From Rhodobacteraceae bacterium KLH11 (lineage in GTDB: Bacteria; Pseudomonadota; Alphaproteobacteria; Rhodobacterales; Rhodobacteraceae), in NCBI GenBank assembly GCA_000158135.1, contig DS999531.1, positions 3,060,922-3,124,921 on the forward strand: DNA of 64,000 nucleotides, given 5' to 3'. The first letter of the stretch is position 1, and each line of letters begins with the position of its first letter. The position numbers were made by a program, and so were the translations under genes. Shown piece by piece: positions 8,307 through 16,978 of this stretch. The notes below the pieces were generated by a model that had not been told where the DNA came from, did not search any database, and was given only the letters and a program-made list of their open reading frames with translations.

Positions 8307-9035
8307 ATGCGCTTTGTCCTGTTGTGCCTGAGCCTGACGCTCACCGCCACCCCCTCTTGGTCCCAAGAGACGCTTGGTCTTTCTGCTCCGGAGGAGGTCG
8401 CAAGCTCGGGTCTCTTGCAACATATTCTTCCGCGCTTCTCTCTCAAGACCGGGATACGCGTTATTGCTGAGGAAAACGGTGTCATGTCACTGACCTCTGC
8501 CCCGCCCGGCGATCCGGTCTTTGCCCGCGATGGCACAATCTACCATCTGCGCATCACAGATGCCCCGAAACAGGAACGGTTCCGCGACTGGCTGCTTTCG
8601 GATATCGGCAAACGGACGGTCGAAAGCTTTGCGCCGCCGCAAGGTGCCCCGTTCAGTGCCAGTTTCGAGACCGCAGCTGTCGACGACGTGCAAGAGGTCG
8701 AAGGCGATGCCGCGCTGGGTCAGGATCTGTCGCTGAGCCTGTGTGGCCGCTGCCATGTTGTCGGCCCGCAGAATCGCATGAACGGGCTTGGATCCACCCC
8801 CTCTTTTGCGGTGCTGCGCGCCATGCCCGACTGGTCCGAGCGGTTTCAGGCCTTTTTCGCCCTGAACCCGCACCCTGCCTTTACCCAGATCGACGGCGTG
8901 ACCGAGCCGTTCTCGCCCGAACGCCCCTCGCCCATACACCCGGTCAGGATGAGCCTTGAAGACCTCGAAGCCATTCTGGCTTTCGTCGCTGCCATCAACG
9001 CCGCCGATCTTGGCGCACCTTTGCAATTTCAGTGA
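8307..9035 (+). CDS. Secreted c-type cytochrome with a reduced TupA-like domain
   Basis: This 242-residue protein has a signal peptide (about 1-20) and one c-type haem motif, CGRCH, at 146-150; M215 is a candidate second haem ligand. Between signal and haem lies a short region resembling two blocks of the tungstate-binding protein TupA encoded at 20475-21290. SGLLxxILPxFxxxTGI at 34-50 matches TupA 38-54 at 11 of 17 positions. RFxDWL...ESF at 91-108 matches TupA 241-258 at 8 of 18. The roughly 190 residues that separate the blocks in TupA shrink to about 40 here. The protein probably acts in the periplasm as an electron carrier linked to formate dehydrogenase. Its 3' end overlaps the convergent ferredoxin-like gene by 7 bp. 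Confidence 0.85.
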   Translation: MRFVLLCLSLTLTATPSWSQETLGLSAPEEVASSGLLQHILPRFSLKTGIRVIAEENGVMSLTSAPPGDPVFARDGTIYHLRITDAPKQERFRDWLLSDIGKRTVESFAPPQGAPFSASFETAAVDDVQEVEGDAALGQDLSLSLCGRCHVVGPQNRMNGLGSTPSFAVLRAMPDWSERFQAFFALNPHPAFTQIDGVTEPFSPERPSPIHPVRMSLEDLEAILAFVAAINAADLGAPLQFQ

Positions 9036-10984
9036 TCCTTGCGCTTCGAGAAGTAATCATCCGTCGTAACAACGCGCGGCCGCGGGGCCGACTGGAACGG
9101 ATTGTCAGCACTGTGAAACTGGGCGTTCACCCGGCAATTGTCACACATCTGGATCATCCGCGCCTGTTCCGAGGTGGCAAACATCGGATGGGTTCCCGAA
9201 AGCTTTTCCATGATCCGTTCAACCGTTGACTTGACGCCAAAAGCCGCACCGCATTCGACACATTCAAACGGCTCTTCCTCATTCAGCACCTGCTGTGACA
9301 GTGCCCTGTCGCTCAGGTCAAGTTGAGGCACAAGCTCAATCGCCTGCTCGGGGCAGATGGTCCGGCAGATGCCGCATTGCAGGCAGGCATCCTGCTGAAA
9401 ATTCAGCTGCGGTTTGTCCGGGTTGTCGATCAACGCCCCTGAGGGGCACAGCGATACGCAGCTCAGGCACAAGGTGCACGACCCTGCGTCGACCGCCACG
9501 GCGCCATAGGGCGCACCTTCGGGCAATGACAAAGGTGCCTCGGCGGCGGGGTTCAAAGCTTGCGCTGCCAGCCGCGCGATCTGACGCCGGTTGCCCAGTG
9601 GCAACACCGGGTCGGTCAGCGGCTGCGGAACCTGTTGTGCATAAAGCAGGTTCGACAGCGCATCCGGGTCGGCCTCATCAATCAGGCTCAATGCATCCGC
9701 ACCAGCGATGGCCTGTGCCAGAACCAGTTCCCGGTGCAGCGCATCGCGCTCGGTCCTGGGGGCCAGAAGGATATCAACCCGGGCGAATCCATGGGCAAGC
9801 CCGGCCAGCATCTCGGCATGGCCAAAACCGGAAACCACAGTCAGTTCCAATGGAATCACATCTGCGGGCAGCCCCCGCCCAAACCGGGCTGCCAGACGAA
9901 TCATCTCGGCCCCGTGGGCGTCATGGATCAGCAAACGCGGCGCGGTACCGCCCGCGCGACGATAGGTTCGGGCCAGAATATGCATCCTTGCCAGCAGCGC
10001 CGAAACCGGCGGATCCTCGTAAGTGATCGCGGTTGAGGGGCACAGGGCGGAGCATTCTCCACACCCGGCGCAGATCATCGGATCAATCGCCACATGATCG
10101 CCCGCCGGAGTGATCGCGCCGGTCGGACAGATATCCAGACAGTTGGAACATCCCGTCTGACCCGCCCGCGCATGGGCGCAAAGCGATTCGTCCAGACGCA
10201 CATAGAGCGGCTTTTCGAAAGTCCCCACCAATTGCGCCGCATCGAAAGCAAGGCGTGCGACCGCCAGAGGATCGCGCGGATCAGCCCGCAGATACCCCTC
10301 GCGCTTTTCATGGGCCGTGACCAGCGGTGTGGTCCCGGTCAGATCAACCACGATATCGCAACGCGAGGTCGCGCCATCACGGGGGGTGCTCCATACAAAG
10401 CTCCCGCGCCCGCCGGGTTGCAGTTGCTGCACCTGATCCAGATGCCATGTAAAGCCCCCCAACGCCCCGGTCAGGTTGCGTACTTTGGCACGGATAACGT
10501 CAAACGCGCGGCTCAGGGGTTCGGCCTCGTCGGTGACAAGCACCGTGACGGCCAGCGCGCCCGACAGTTGCGTGGCCAGTTCAAAAGCCACCTCGCCGGG
10601 GCCGATGATACAGCAGGTCCCTTCGCTGATGACATCCACGCCGGGCGTAATGGGTTGGGGCAACAGGGCCTCGGCCGCCAGCGCAGCCATCTTGGCGCTC
10701 GCATCCGTCCCCTGCTCGGACCAACCGGCGCGATCGCGCAGGTCAACAAAGCCGGGTTGCTCCACGCCAAGATCTTCTGCCAGGTCCGAGAAAACCTGAG
10801 TCTCTTGCGCACAGGCGACAACCACCTGATCCTCACCCTTGAGCAGCTCGGCAACCGAAGCCAGCTCACGCGTACATAAAGCTGTATGTATTTTCGAGCA
10901 TGCTGCATCGCAGGCCGAAGACATCCGATCAGCGTCCAACGATTGCGTCCCTTCGCAATCACACAATATAAGCTTGCTGGCCAT
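9029..10984 (-). CDS. Multi-[4Fe-4S] polyferredoxin-like protein of the FDH cluster
   Basis: This 651-residue cytosolic protein holds four ferredoxin-type cysteine sets of the CxxCxxCxxxC(P) kind (two near residues 280-330, two near 500-555). A C-terminal CVECG ... CDNC pair (about 590-640) looks like a zinc or cluster site. There is no signal peptide. The ATG at 10984 starts MASKLILCDC; the longer frame to 11044 has a poor start. Such 4Fe-4S proteins regularly accompany DUF3305/DUF3306/TorD/FDH clusters. An electron-transfer or cofactor-maturation role is likely but unproven. It is transcribed divergently from the DUF3305 gene, sharing a 259-bp control region. Confidence 0.87.
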   Translation of the reverse strand: MASKLILCDCEGTQSLDADRMSSACDAACSKIHTALCTRELASVAELLKGEDQVVVACAQETQVFSDLAEDLGVEQPGFVDLRDRAGWSEQGTDASAKMAALAAEALLPQPITPGVDVISEGTCCIIGPGEVAFELATQLSGALAVTVLVTDEAEPLSRAFDVIRAKVRNLTGALGGFTWHLDQVQQLQPGGRGSFVWSTPRDGATSRCDIVVDLTGTTPLVTAHEKREGYLRADPRDPLAVARLAFDAAQLVGTFEKPLYVRLDESLCAHARAGQTGCSNCLDICPTGAITPAGDHVAIDPMICAGCGECSALCPSTAITYEDPPVSALLARMHILARTYRRAGGTAPRLLIHDAHGAEMIRLAARFGRGLPADVIPLELTVVSGFGHAEMLAGLAHGFARVDILLAPRTERDALHRELVLAQAIAGADALSLIDEADPDALSNLLYAQQVPQPLTDPVLPLGNRRQIARLAAQALNPAAEAPLSLPEGAPYGAVAVDAGSCTLCLSCVSLCPSGALIDNPDKPQLNFQQDACLQCGICRTICPEQAIELVPQLDLSDRALSQQVLNEEEPFECVECGAAFGVKSTVERIMEKLSGTHPMFATSEQARMIQMCDNCRVNAQFHSADNPFQSAPRPRVVTTDDYFSKRKDH

Positions 10985-11243
10985 ATCCTCCCCCGGACTG
11001 CTTGCTGCCAACGTGCACCTTAGTCCTAATCCGGAAGGAGGCAATGCAATGTCGCGCTTGAAACGCGAATTTATGCATTATTTTTCACTATTCGATAGTG
11101 ACTGCCCTGATCAAAACAGGTTATAGGCGAATAAACTACACGTGAACGCCTAAAAATCATCCATTGTGGACTTGGCACAGGTGCAATTTATGTACCATAG
11201 TACATCAGGTGAAGGTAGGGGATAGCCTTCCGGGGAGGAACCA
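10985..11243. promoter_or_regulatory. Divergent control region of the FDH cluster with three inverted repeats
   Basis: This 259-bp, comparatively AT-rich gap separates the divergent ferredoxin-like and DUF3305 genes. It contains CACTAT-TCG-ATAGTG (11086-11100), TAGGCG...CGCCTA spaced by 17 nt (11124-11129 and 11147-11152) and ATGTAC-CATA-GTACAT (11190-11205). These are the best candidate operators for the molybdenum/tungsten or formate response; the binding proteins are unknown. GGGGAGGA before the GTG at 11244 is the ribosome site for DUF3305. Confidence 0.5.
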
Positions 11244-11798
11244 GTGGCCAAGGCCGCAAGTCAGATTGAAATGCCGATTGGCGTCGTCGTGCGCAAGACA
11301 CCCGGGGTAACACGCTGGGCACGCTGGAACTGGCGTGCTGTTGCCGTGCTGCCGGGCGCGGGCCCTGCTGACTGGCAGGAGCTGCGGCGCGAAGGCGATG
11401 CGGTGGAATACCACGCAGCCACCCTGCCCCTGACGCTGTGGCCGGACGAGACCGAGGCCTACATGGTCAATCTGGCCGATGGCGAACCATCGATTTATCT
11501 GGTCCTGCGTGATGAGCTCAAAGGCGATCAGCCGCTGAACGCTGTGCTGGTGACGGCCTCTCCGTTCGAGGGTCAGGATTACGCCGACACCGGCGAAGAG
11601 ATTGTTGAGAAGATTCCGATGACCGAAGGGCTTGTGGCCTGGGTCCGTGATTTCACGCTTCAGCACCACAAGGATGAGGTTTTCGTCAAGCGCCGCCGCG
11701 ACAAGAAACGTATCGATCTGGTCGAGGATGGGCGCGGTGACGCACGCATCCGGCAGGAATCAGATGTTTACCGCGCGCCGCGGAGGATTCTGAATTGA
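11244..11798 (+). CDS. DUF3305 domain-containing protein
   Basis: This 184-residue soluble protein of the DUF3305 family is regularly found ahead of DUF3306, TorD-like chaperone and FDH genes. The start is GTG with a strong GGGGAGGA site. The region KTPGVTRWARWNWRAVAVLPG (about 13-33, written here only as a landmark for the conserved N-terminal block) begins the family core. It ends in a basic stretch with FVKRRRDKKRID near residue 150. No catalytic motif is seen; a role in maturation or assembly of the molybdoenzyme is inferred from its constant neighbours. The next gene starts at a TTGA overlap, so the two are translationally coupled. Confidence 0.88.
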   Translation: MAKAASQIEMPIGVVVRKTPGVTRWARWNWRAVAVLPGAGPADWQELRREGDAVEYHAATLPLTLWPDETEAYMVNLADGEPSIYLVLRDELKGDQPLNAVLVTASPFEGQDYADTGEEIVEKIPMTEGLVAWVRDFTLQHHKDEVFVKRRRDKKRIDLVEDGRGDARIRQESDVYRAPRRILN

Positions 11799-12382
11799 GT
11801 CAGACCCGCGATTTCTGGTCTCGCCGAAAGGCCGCCGTTCAGGCCGAAGCCGAAGCCGAGATTGTTGCCGCGCAAGAGCAGGCCATTGCCGCTCAGCATG
11901 CTGAGCTGGAAGAAAAGACCGATGCCGAGATTCTGGCCGAATTCAATCTGCCGGACCCGGATCAGTTGCAGGCGGGTGATGATGTCTCGGGCTTTATGGC
12001 CAAAGCTGTTCCCGACCGCCTGCGCCGCCGGGCATTGCGGCGTCTGTGGCGGTTGAACCCTGTACTGGCGAATGTGGATGGGCTGGTCGATTATGGCGAA
12101 GACTATACCGATGCGGCGTGCGTGATCGAAAACCTGCAAACGGCCTATCAGGTCGGCAAAGGCATGCTGGCCCATGTCGAGGCGCTGGCCGCTGAGGCCG
12201 AGCGCAAAGACGCCGAAGATACCGAAGACACAATCAAGATCGAAGCCGATGAACCATCAGTGGAACCGGAGGTGATTGATGCTCCGGCCCCGGAACCGGT
12301 TCTGATGGCCGAGATCGAAGACCCGGAAGAGGCAGAGCGCACCCCTGCCCCACGCCGCATGACATTTGAATTCGAAGGATGA
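11795..12382 (+). CDS. DUF3306 domain-containing protein
   Basis: This 195-residue protein of the DUF3306 family starts at TTG overlapping the stop of DUF3305 (TTGA), with GGAGG eight bases upstream. The N-terminus carries FWSRRKAAVQAEAEAE, typical of the family, then an Ala/Glu-rich helical region, a compact middle (about 65-120) and a long acidic tail (about 130-185). There is no signal or membrane segment. It is probably a cytosolic accessory for FDH assembly together with DUF3305 and the TorD-like protein; the mechanism is unknown. Confidence 0.87.
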   Translation: MSQTRDFWSRRKAAVQAEAEAEIVAAQEQAIAAQHAELEEKTDAEILAEFNLPDPDQLQAGDDVSGFMAKAVPDRLRRRALRRLWRLNPVLANVDGLVDYGEDYTDAACVIENLQTAYQVGKGMLAHVEALAAEAERKDAEDTEDTIKIEADEPSVEPEVIDAPAPEPVLMAEIEDPEEAERTPAPRRMTFEFEG

Positions 12383-12386
12383 TTTT

Positions 12387-12998
12387 ATGACCGCAAGCAA
12401 TGCGCAAAACATGGATGTCTCGGCCGAGGATCGCCTGCGCGCGGATTTCTACAACTTCCTCGGGTTGCTTCTGGCAGCACCGCCCGATCAGATGTTGCTG
12501 GATCAGGTGGCCGGGCTGGCCGGTGACGAAACGGATCTGGGTCAGGCCATTCAGGCCATGGCGCGGGTGGCCAAGGTCACCAAACCCGCCGCTGCTGAAC
12601 GTGAGTTCAACGCCCTGTTCATCGGTCTGGGCCGTGGTGAATTGCTGCCCTATGCCAGCTTCTACCTCACGGGTTTCCTGAACGAGAAACCACTGGCGCA
12701 GCTGCGCAACGACATGACAGCGCGCGGGATCACGCGCGCTGAGAACGTGTTTGAACCCGAAGACAATATCGCCTCATTGATGGAAATGATGGCGGGGATG
12801 ATCGTGGGCCGGTTTGGCGCGCCTGCACCGCAGGAAGATCAGAAAGCGTTCTGGAACAAACATATCGGCCCCTGGGCCGCGCATTTTTATTCGGATTTGG
12901 AAGCAGCCGAGAACTCGGTTCTTTATGCCTCGGTCGGTACCGCCGGTCGGGTGTTCATGGAGATCGAGCGCGAAGCCTTCCGGATGACGGCGGTATAA
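12387..12998 (+). CDS. TorD-family molecular chaperone for the molybdoenzyme
   Basis: This 203-residue all-alpha protein of the TorD/DmsD family binds the TAT signal of a molybdoenzyme and holds it for cofactor insertion before export. Family features are the FYNFLGLLLAAPP-type first helix and the downstream AEREFNALFIGLGRGELLPYAS region, split across residues 70-95 (the E-x-x-R/LF-G block). The ATG at 12387 is preceded by AAGGAT and matches the family N-terminus better than the TTG at 12366. The gene lies directly upstream of a small TAT protein and the FDH alpha subunit, its likely client. Confidence 0.92.
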   Translation: MTASNAQNMDVSAEDRLRADFYNFLGLLLAAPPDQMLLDQVAGLAGDETDLGQAIQAMARVAKVTKPAAAEREFNALFIGLGRGELLPYASFYLTGFLNEKPLAQLRNDMTARGITRAENVFEPEDNIASLMEMMAGMIVGRFGAPAPQEDQKAFWNKHIGPWAAHFYSDLEAAENSVLYASVGTAGRVFMEIEREAFRMTAV

Positions 12999-13056
12999 CC
13001 CGCCACTCGCCGGCGCCCGCAAAGGCGCCAGATCGCAAATGGGAGAGGAGAGCCCC

Positions 13057-13248
13057 ATGAGCAAGACCAAGGAAGAAGGCGCAAGCCGCCGCGACTTCCT
13101 GAAACTGGCCGGAACCGCAGCGCCTGCTGCTGTCGCCGCCGCCAGCCTGACCGGACAGGCCGAGGCAGCCGAGCTGCTGCCCACGGACGAGACCCGCATG
13201 CAGGACACCGCGCATACCCGCGCCTACCTCGAAAGCACCCGGTTCTAA
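13057..13248 (+). CDS. Small TAT-signal protein of the formate dehydrogenase region
   Basis: This 63-residue protein has a twin-arginine motif SRRDFLKLAG near residues 11-20, a hydrophobic alanine-rich stretch and an AEA-type cleavage region near 37-40, leaving only about 25 mature residues. It fits the small family described as formate dehydrogenase region TAT target. The ATG at 13057 follows GGAGAGGAG. It lies just before the FDH alpha gene. It may be a tiny exported subunit or an assembly factor; its function is not established. Confidence 0.85.
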   Translation: MSKTKEEGASRRDFLKLAGTAAPAAVAAASLTGQAEAAELLPTDETRMQDTAHTRAYLESTRF

Positions 13249-13354
13249 CGACCGGACGTTTTCACACCCGACTGACGGTTGCGATTGGCCCTGACGTCGG
13301 TTTCGCAATTACCAAGCCAGCCATGGATGCCATGGCGTGCAAGGGAGGAAAGTA

Positions 13355-16249
13355 ATGCTTAGGAAAAAGACCAACGGGGTAGCGAGACGCCCCCAGCGGA
13401 CTAGTATCCTGTCCCAGGTCGGCGAGAAAACCGTCGATCGCCGCGCGTTTCTGCGTGGCTCGGGCCTGACGATCGGCGGCCTTGCCGCGATCAGCGCCAC
13501 GGGTGGAACCGTGACGCCAGCCAGCGCCCAGACAGCGGCAAACGCCGCCGTTGAAAACATCAAATCCATATGCACTCACTGTTCGGTCGGCTGTACGGTC
13601 GTCGCCGAAGTGCAAAACGGTGTCTGGGTCGGGCAGGAACCCGGCTGGGACAGCCCGTTCAACCTGGGTGCGCACTGCGCCAAGGGGGCCTCGGTCCGTG
13701 AACATGCTCATGGTGAGCGCCGCCTGAAATATCCGATGAAAAAGGAAGGCGGCGAGTGGAAGCGCATCAGCTGGGAACAGGCGATCGACGAGATCGGCGA
13801 CGGCATGATGAACATCCGCCAGGAGTCTGGCCCGGACAGCGTGTATTGGCTGGGTTCGGCCAAGCATAACAACGAACAGGCCTATCTGTTCCGCAAATTC
13901 GCCGCCTACTGGGGCACGAATAACGTGGACCATCAGGCCCGTATCTGCCACTCGACCACTGTTGCAGGCGTTGCGAATACATGGGGCTACGGTGCCATGA
14001 CCAATTCGTATAACGACATGCACAACAGTAAGGCGATCTTCATCATCGGCGGCAACCCGGCCGAGGCGCACCCCGTCTCGCTGCTGCATATTCTGCGCGC
14101 GAAAGAGCAGAACAATGCGCCGCTGATCGTATGTGACCCGCGCTTTACGCGTACTGCGGCGCATGCGGATGAATATGTCCGTTTCCGTCCCGGTACGGAC
14201 GTGGCGCTGGTCTGGGGTATCCTGTGGCATATCTTCGAGAACGGCTGGGAAGACAAAGAGTTCATCCGCACCCGTGTCTGGGGTATGGACCAGATCCGCG
14301 AAGAGGTTGCCAAGTGGAACCCTGAAGAGGTTGAGCGCGTCACCGGCACGCCCGGCTCGCAGCTGCGCCGCGTCGCCCGGACCATGGTGAACAACCGCCC
14401 CGGCACCGTCGTATGGTGTATGGGTGGTACGCAACACACCAACGGCAACAACAACACCCGCGCTTACTGCGTGCTCCAGCTTGCGCTGGGCAACATGGGC
14501 ACCTCGGGTGGTGGCACCAACATCTTCCGCGGCCACGATAACGTGCAGGGCGCGACAGACCTTGGTGTTCTGTCCCACACCTTGCCCGGCTATTACGGCC
14601 TGTCGAAAGGTGCCTGGGGTCACTGGAGCCGCGTCTGGGGTGAAGATCCCGAATGGCTGGCAAGCCAGTTCGCCACGATCAAGGACAAGGAAGGCAAGGA
14701 CAAGCCGCTTCAGAACGAACGCGGCATCCCGGTTTCCCGCTGGATCGACGGTGTTCTGGAAGACCCGGCCAACATGGATCAGGACAACAATGTCCGTGCC
14801 ATGGTTCTGTGGGGCCACGCGCCCAACTCGCAGACCCGGATGACGGAAATGAAGACGGCGATGGAGAAGCTGGACATGCTGGTCGTGATCGACCCGTATC
14901 CCACCGTCTCGGCCGTGCTGCATGACCGCACCGATGGCACCTACCTGTTGCCAGCCTGTACGCAGTTCGAAACCCGTGGCTCGGTTACGGCCTCGAACCG
15001 CTCGTTGCAGTGGCGGGACCGCATTGTCGAACCGCTGTTCGAAAGCCTGCCGGACGAGGTCATCATGGCCAAGTTCGCCAACAAGTTTGGCTGGGCAGAT
15101 CGTCTCTTCCGCAATATCGAGATGGAAGATGCCGAGACCCCGAATGTTGAAAGCATCACGCGTGAATTCAACTCGGGCCTCTGGACCATCGGCTATACCG
15201 GTCAGTCGCCGGAACGTCTGAAAAGCCATATGGCCAACCAGCATACGTTCGACAGAACCACGCTGCAGGCTGTGGGTGGCCCGAATGACGGCGAGTATTA
15301 CGGTCTGCCATGGCCCTGCTGGGGCACGGCTGAGATGGGTCATACGGGGACACCAAACCTCTATGACATGTCCAAACCGGTGGCCGAAGGCGGCCTGACC
15401 TTCCGCGCCCGTTTCGGCGTGGAACGCGATGGCGACAACCTGCTGGCCGAAGGGGTCTATAGCGTTGGGTCGGAAATTCAGGATGGATACCCTGAATTCA
15501 CGATGCAGATGCTGATGGATCTTGGCTGGGATGGTGATCTGACGGCTGAGGAACGCGCGGCGATTGATGCTGTTGCGGGTCCTGAAACCAACTGGAAAAC
15601 CGACCTTTCCGGCGGCATCCAGCGGGTTGCGATCAAGCATGGCTGTGCGCCCTTCGGGAACGCAAAGGCACGCGCGGTCGTCTGGACCTTCCCGGATCCG
15701 ATCCCGCTGCACCGCGAGCCGCTCTATACGAACCGGCGCGATCTGGTGGAGGACTATCCAACCTACGAAGACCGTCAGGCCTATCGTCTGCCCACCCTTT
15801 ACGCTTCGATCCAGAAGAACGACTTTTCAAAGGATTACCCGATAATCCTCACGTCAGGTCGTCTGGTCGAATATGAAGGCGGCGGCGAGGAAACCCGGTC
15901 GAACCCGTGGCTGGCTGAACTGCAGCAAGACATGTTCGTCGAGATCAACCCCCGCGATGCCAACAACCTTGGTATTCGTGACGGGCAACAGGTCTGGGTT
16001 GAAGGTCCCGAAGGCGGCAAGGTCAAGGTCATGGCAATGCTGACCAACAGGGTCGGTGCCGGTGTGGCCTTCATGCCATTCCACTTTGGCGGCCATTATC
16101 AGGGCGAAGACCTCAGGGCGAAATACCCGACAGGTGCCGATCCCTATGTGCTGGGCGAAAGCTCCAACACGGCTCAGACCTATGGCTACGATTCAGTGAC
16201 CCAGATGCAAGAGAGTAAATGTACTCTCTGCAAGATCTGGGCAGCGTAA
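13355..16249 (+). CDS. fdhA: Formate dehydrogenase alpha subunit (Mo/W-bis-MGD, TAT-exported)
   Basis: This 964-residue catalytic subunit oxidises formate to CO2 in the periplasm. It has a twin-arginine leader (DRRAFLRGSG near 30-38, cleavage after PASA). C73, C76, C80 and C108 ligate the N-terminal [4Fe-4S] cluster. The metal ligand position is cysteine 198 in the sequence RICHS, not selenocysteine. The molybdopterin oxidoreductase core and C-terminal MGD-binding domain (about 830-950) follow. The ATG at 13355 follows AAGGGAGGAAAGTA. A neighbouring tungstate transporter suggests the metal may be tungsten. The last residues contain an unusual CTLC pair near the stop. The beta gene starts 12 bp downstream. 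Confidence 0.96.
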   Translation: MLRKKTNGVARRPQRTSILSQVGEKTVDRRAFLRGSGLTIGGLAAISATGGTVTPASAQTAANAAVENIKSICTHCSVGCTVVAEVQNGVWVGQEPGWDSPFNLGAHCAKGASVREHAHGERRLKYPMKKEGGEWKRISWEQAIDEIGDGMMNIRQESGPDSVYWLGSAKHNNEQAYLFRKFAAYWGTNNVDHQARICHSTTVAGVANTWGYGAMTNSYNDMHNSKAIFIIGGNPAEAHPVSLLHILRAKEQNNAPLIVCDPRFTRTAAHADEYVRFRPGTDVALVWGILWHIFENGWEDKEFIRTRVWGMDQIREEVAKWNPEEVERVTGTPGSQLRRVARTMVNNRPGTVVWCMGGTQHTNGNNNTRAYCVLQLALGNMGTSGGGTNIFRGHDNVQGATDLGVLSHTLPGYYGLSKGAWGHWSRVWGEDPEWLASQFATIKDKEGKDKPLQNERGIPVSRWIDGVLEDPANMDQDNNVRAMVLWGHAPNSQTRMTEMKTAMEKLDMLVVIDPYPTVSAVLHDRTDGTYLLPACTQFETRGSVTASNRSLQWRDRIVEPLFESLPDEVIMAKFANKFGWADRLFRNIEMEDAETPNVESITREFNSGLWTIGYTGQSPERLKSHMANQHTFDRTTLQAVGGPNDGEYYGLPWPCWGTAEMGHTGTPNLYDMSKPVAEGGLTFRARFGVERDGDNLLAEGVYSVGSEIQDGYPEFTMQMLMDLGWDGDLTAEERAAIDAVAGPETNWKTDLSGGIQRVAIKHGCAPFGNAKARAVVWTFPDPIPLHREPLYTNRRDLVEDYPTYEDRQAYRLPTLYASIQKNDFSKDYPIILTSGRLVEYEGGGEETRSNPWLAELQQDMFVEINPRDANNLGIRDGQQVWVEGPEGGKVKVMAMLTNRVGAGVAFMPFHFGGHYQGEDLRAKYPTGADPYVLGESSNTAQTYGYDSVTQMQESKCTLCKIWAA

Positions 16250-16261
16250 GGAGGACGATTA

Positions 16262-16855
16262 ATGGCTAGAGCAAAGTTTCTCTGCGACGCTGAACGCTGC
16301 ATCGAGTGCAACGCCTGTGTCACCGCGTGTAAGAACGAACACGAGGTGCCCTGGGGCATCAACCGCCGCAGGGTGGTGACGATCAATGACGGCAACCCGG
16401 GCGAACGCTCGATCTCGGTGGCCTGTATGCATTGCTCGGATGCGCCTTGCATGGCGGTGTGCCCGGTCGACTGCTTCTATCAGAACGAAGAAGGGGTCGT
16501 CCTGCACTCCAAGGACCTGTGCATTGGCTGCGGCTATTGCTTCTACGCGTGCCCCTTCGGTGCGCCGCAATATCCGCAGGCGGGCAACTTCGGATCGCGT
16601 GGCAAGATGGACAAATGTACCTTCTGCGCCGGTGGCCCCGAAGAAACGCACTCGACCGCAGAGTTCGCCAAATACGGTCGCAACCGGATCGCCGAGGGCA
16701 AGCTGCCCATCTGCGCCGAGATGTGTTCCACCAAAGCCCTGCTTGCCGGTGACGGCGATGTGGTGTCGGCTGTTTACCGCGAACGCGTCGTGGCGCGCGG
16801 TTTCGGATCGGGCGCCTGGGGTTGGGGCACAGCCTACGACCAGAAAGACGGCTGA
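16262..16855 (+). CDS. fdh3B: Formate dehydrogenase FDH3-type beta subunit (four-cluster ferredoxin)
   Basis: This 197-residue electron-transfer subunit of the DmsB/HybA/FdnH type has four cysteine sets, beginning [15 protein letters not shown] near residue 12 and continuing [26 protein letters not shown] and a C-terminal set with CTFC and CAEMC. It takes electrons from the alpha subunit and passes them to the gamma subunit haem. It has no signal of its own and would be exported with alpha. AAGGAGG just before the ATG is a strong ribosome site. It is followed by a 12-bp hairpin at 16870-16898 that may process or partly terminate the transcript ahead of the gamma gene. Confidence 0.95.
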   Translation: MARAKFLCDAERCIECNACVTACKNEHEVPWGINRRRVVTINDGNPGERSISVACMHCSDAPCMAVCPVDCFYQNEEGVVLHSKDLCIGCGYCFYACPFGAPQYPQAGNFGSRGKMDKCTFCAGGPEETHSTAEFAKYGRNRIAEGKLPICAEMCSTKALLAGDGDVVSAVYRERVVARGFGSGAWGWGTAYDQKDG

Positions 16856-16869
16856 CCCGTCAACACTCT

Positions 16870-16898
16870 GCACCGGCGCAATAAATTTGCGCCGGTGC
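16870..16898 (+). terminator. Perfect 12-bp hairpin between FDH beta and gamma genes
   Basis: GCACCGGCGCAA (16870-16881) pairs with TTGCGCCGGTGC (16887-16898) around a 5-nt loop. There is no immediate T-run, so it is more likely an mRNA-stabilising or attenuating stem than a full terminator. Confidence 0.55.
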
Positions 16899-16904
16899 TA
16901 CCTA

Positions 16905-16925
16905 AGATTTTTCGACGAAAAATCT
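16905..16925. repeat. Dispersed 21-bp palindrome, copy 1
   Basis: AGATTTTTCG and CGAAAAATCT flank a single central A. The identical 21 bases recur at 30868-30888. The copy here lies in the FDH beta-gamma gap just after the 12-bp hairpin. Confidence 0.75.
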
Positions 16926-16978
16926 CTGCCACACCCGGGAACCGGGGTGGTCCTTCAATAACTGTCTTAGAGGCTGAC

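Noticed and set aside
13946..13948. Selenocysteine in the FDH alpha subunit
   Set aside because: The codon is TGC (cysteine), not TGA, and no selenocysteine insertion element is needed.
13262..15712. 816-codon frame antisense to the FDH alpha gene
   Set aside because: It is a by-product of high GC in the sense gene; it has no start site or domain and lies fully inside a conserved gene.
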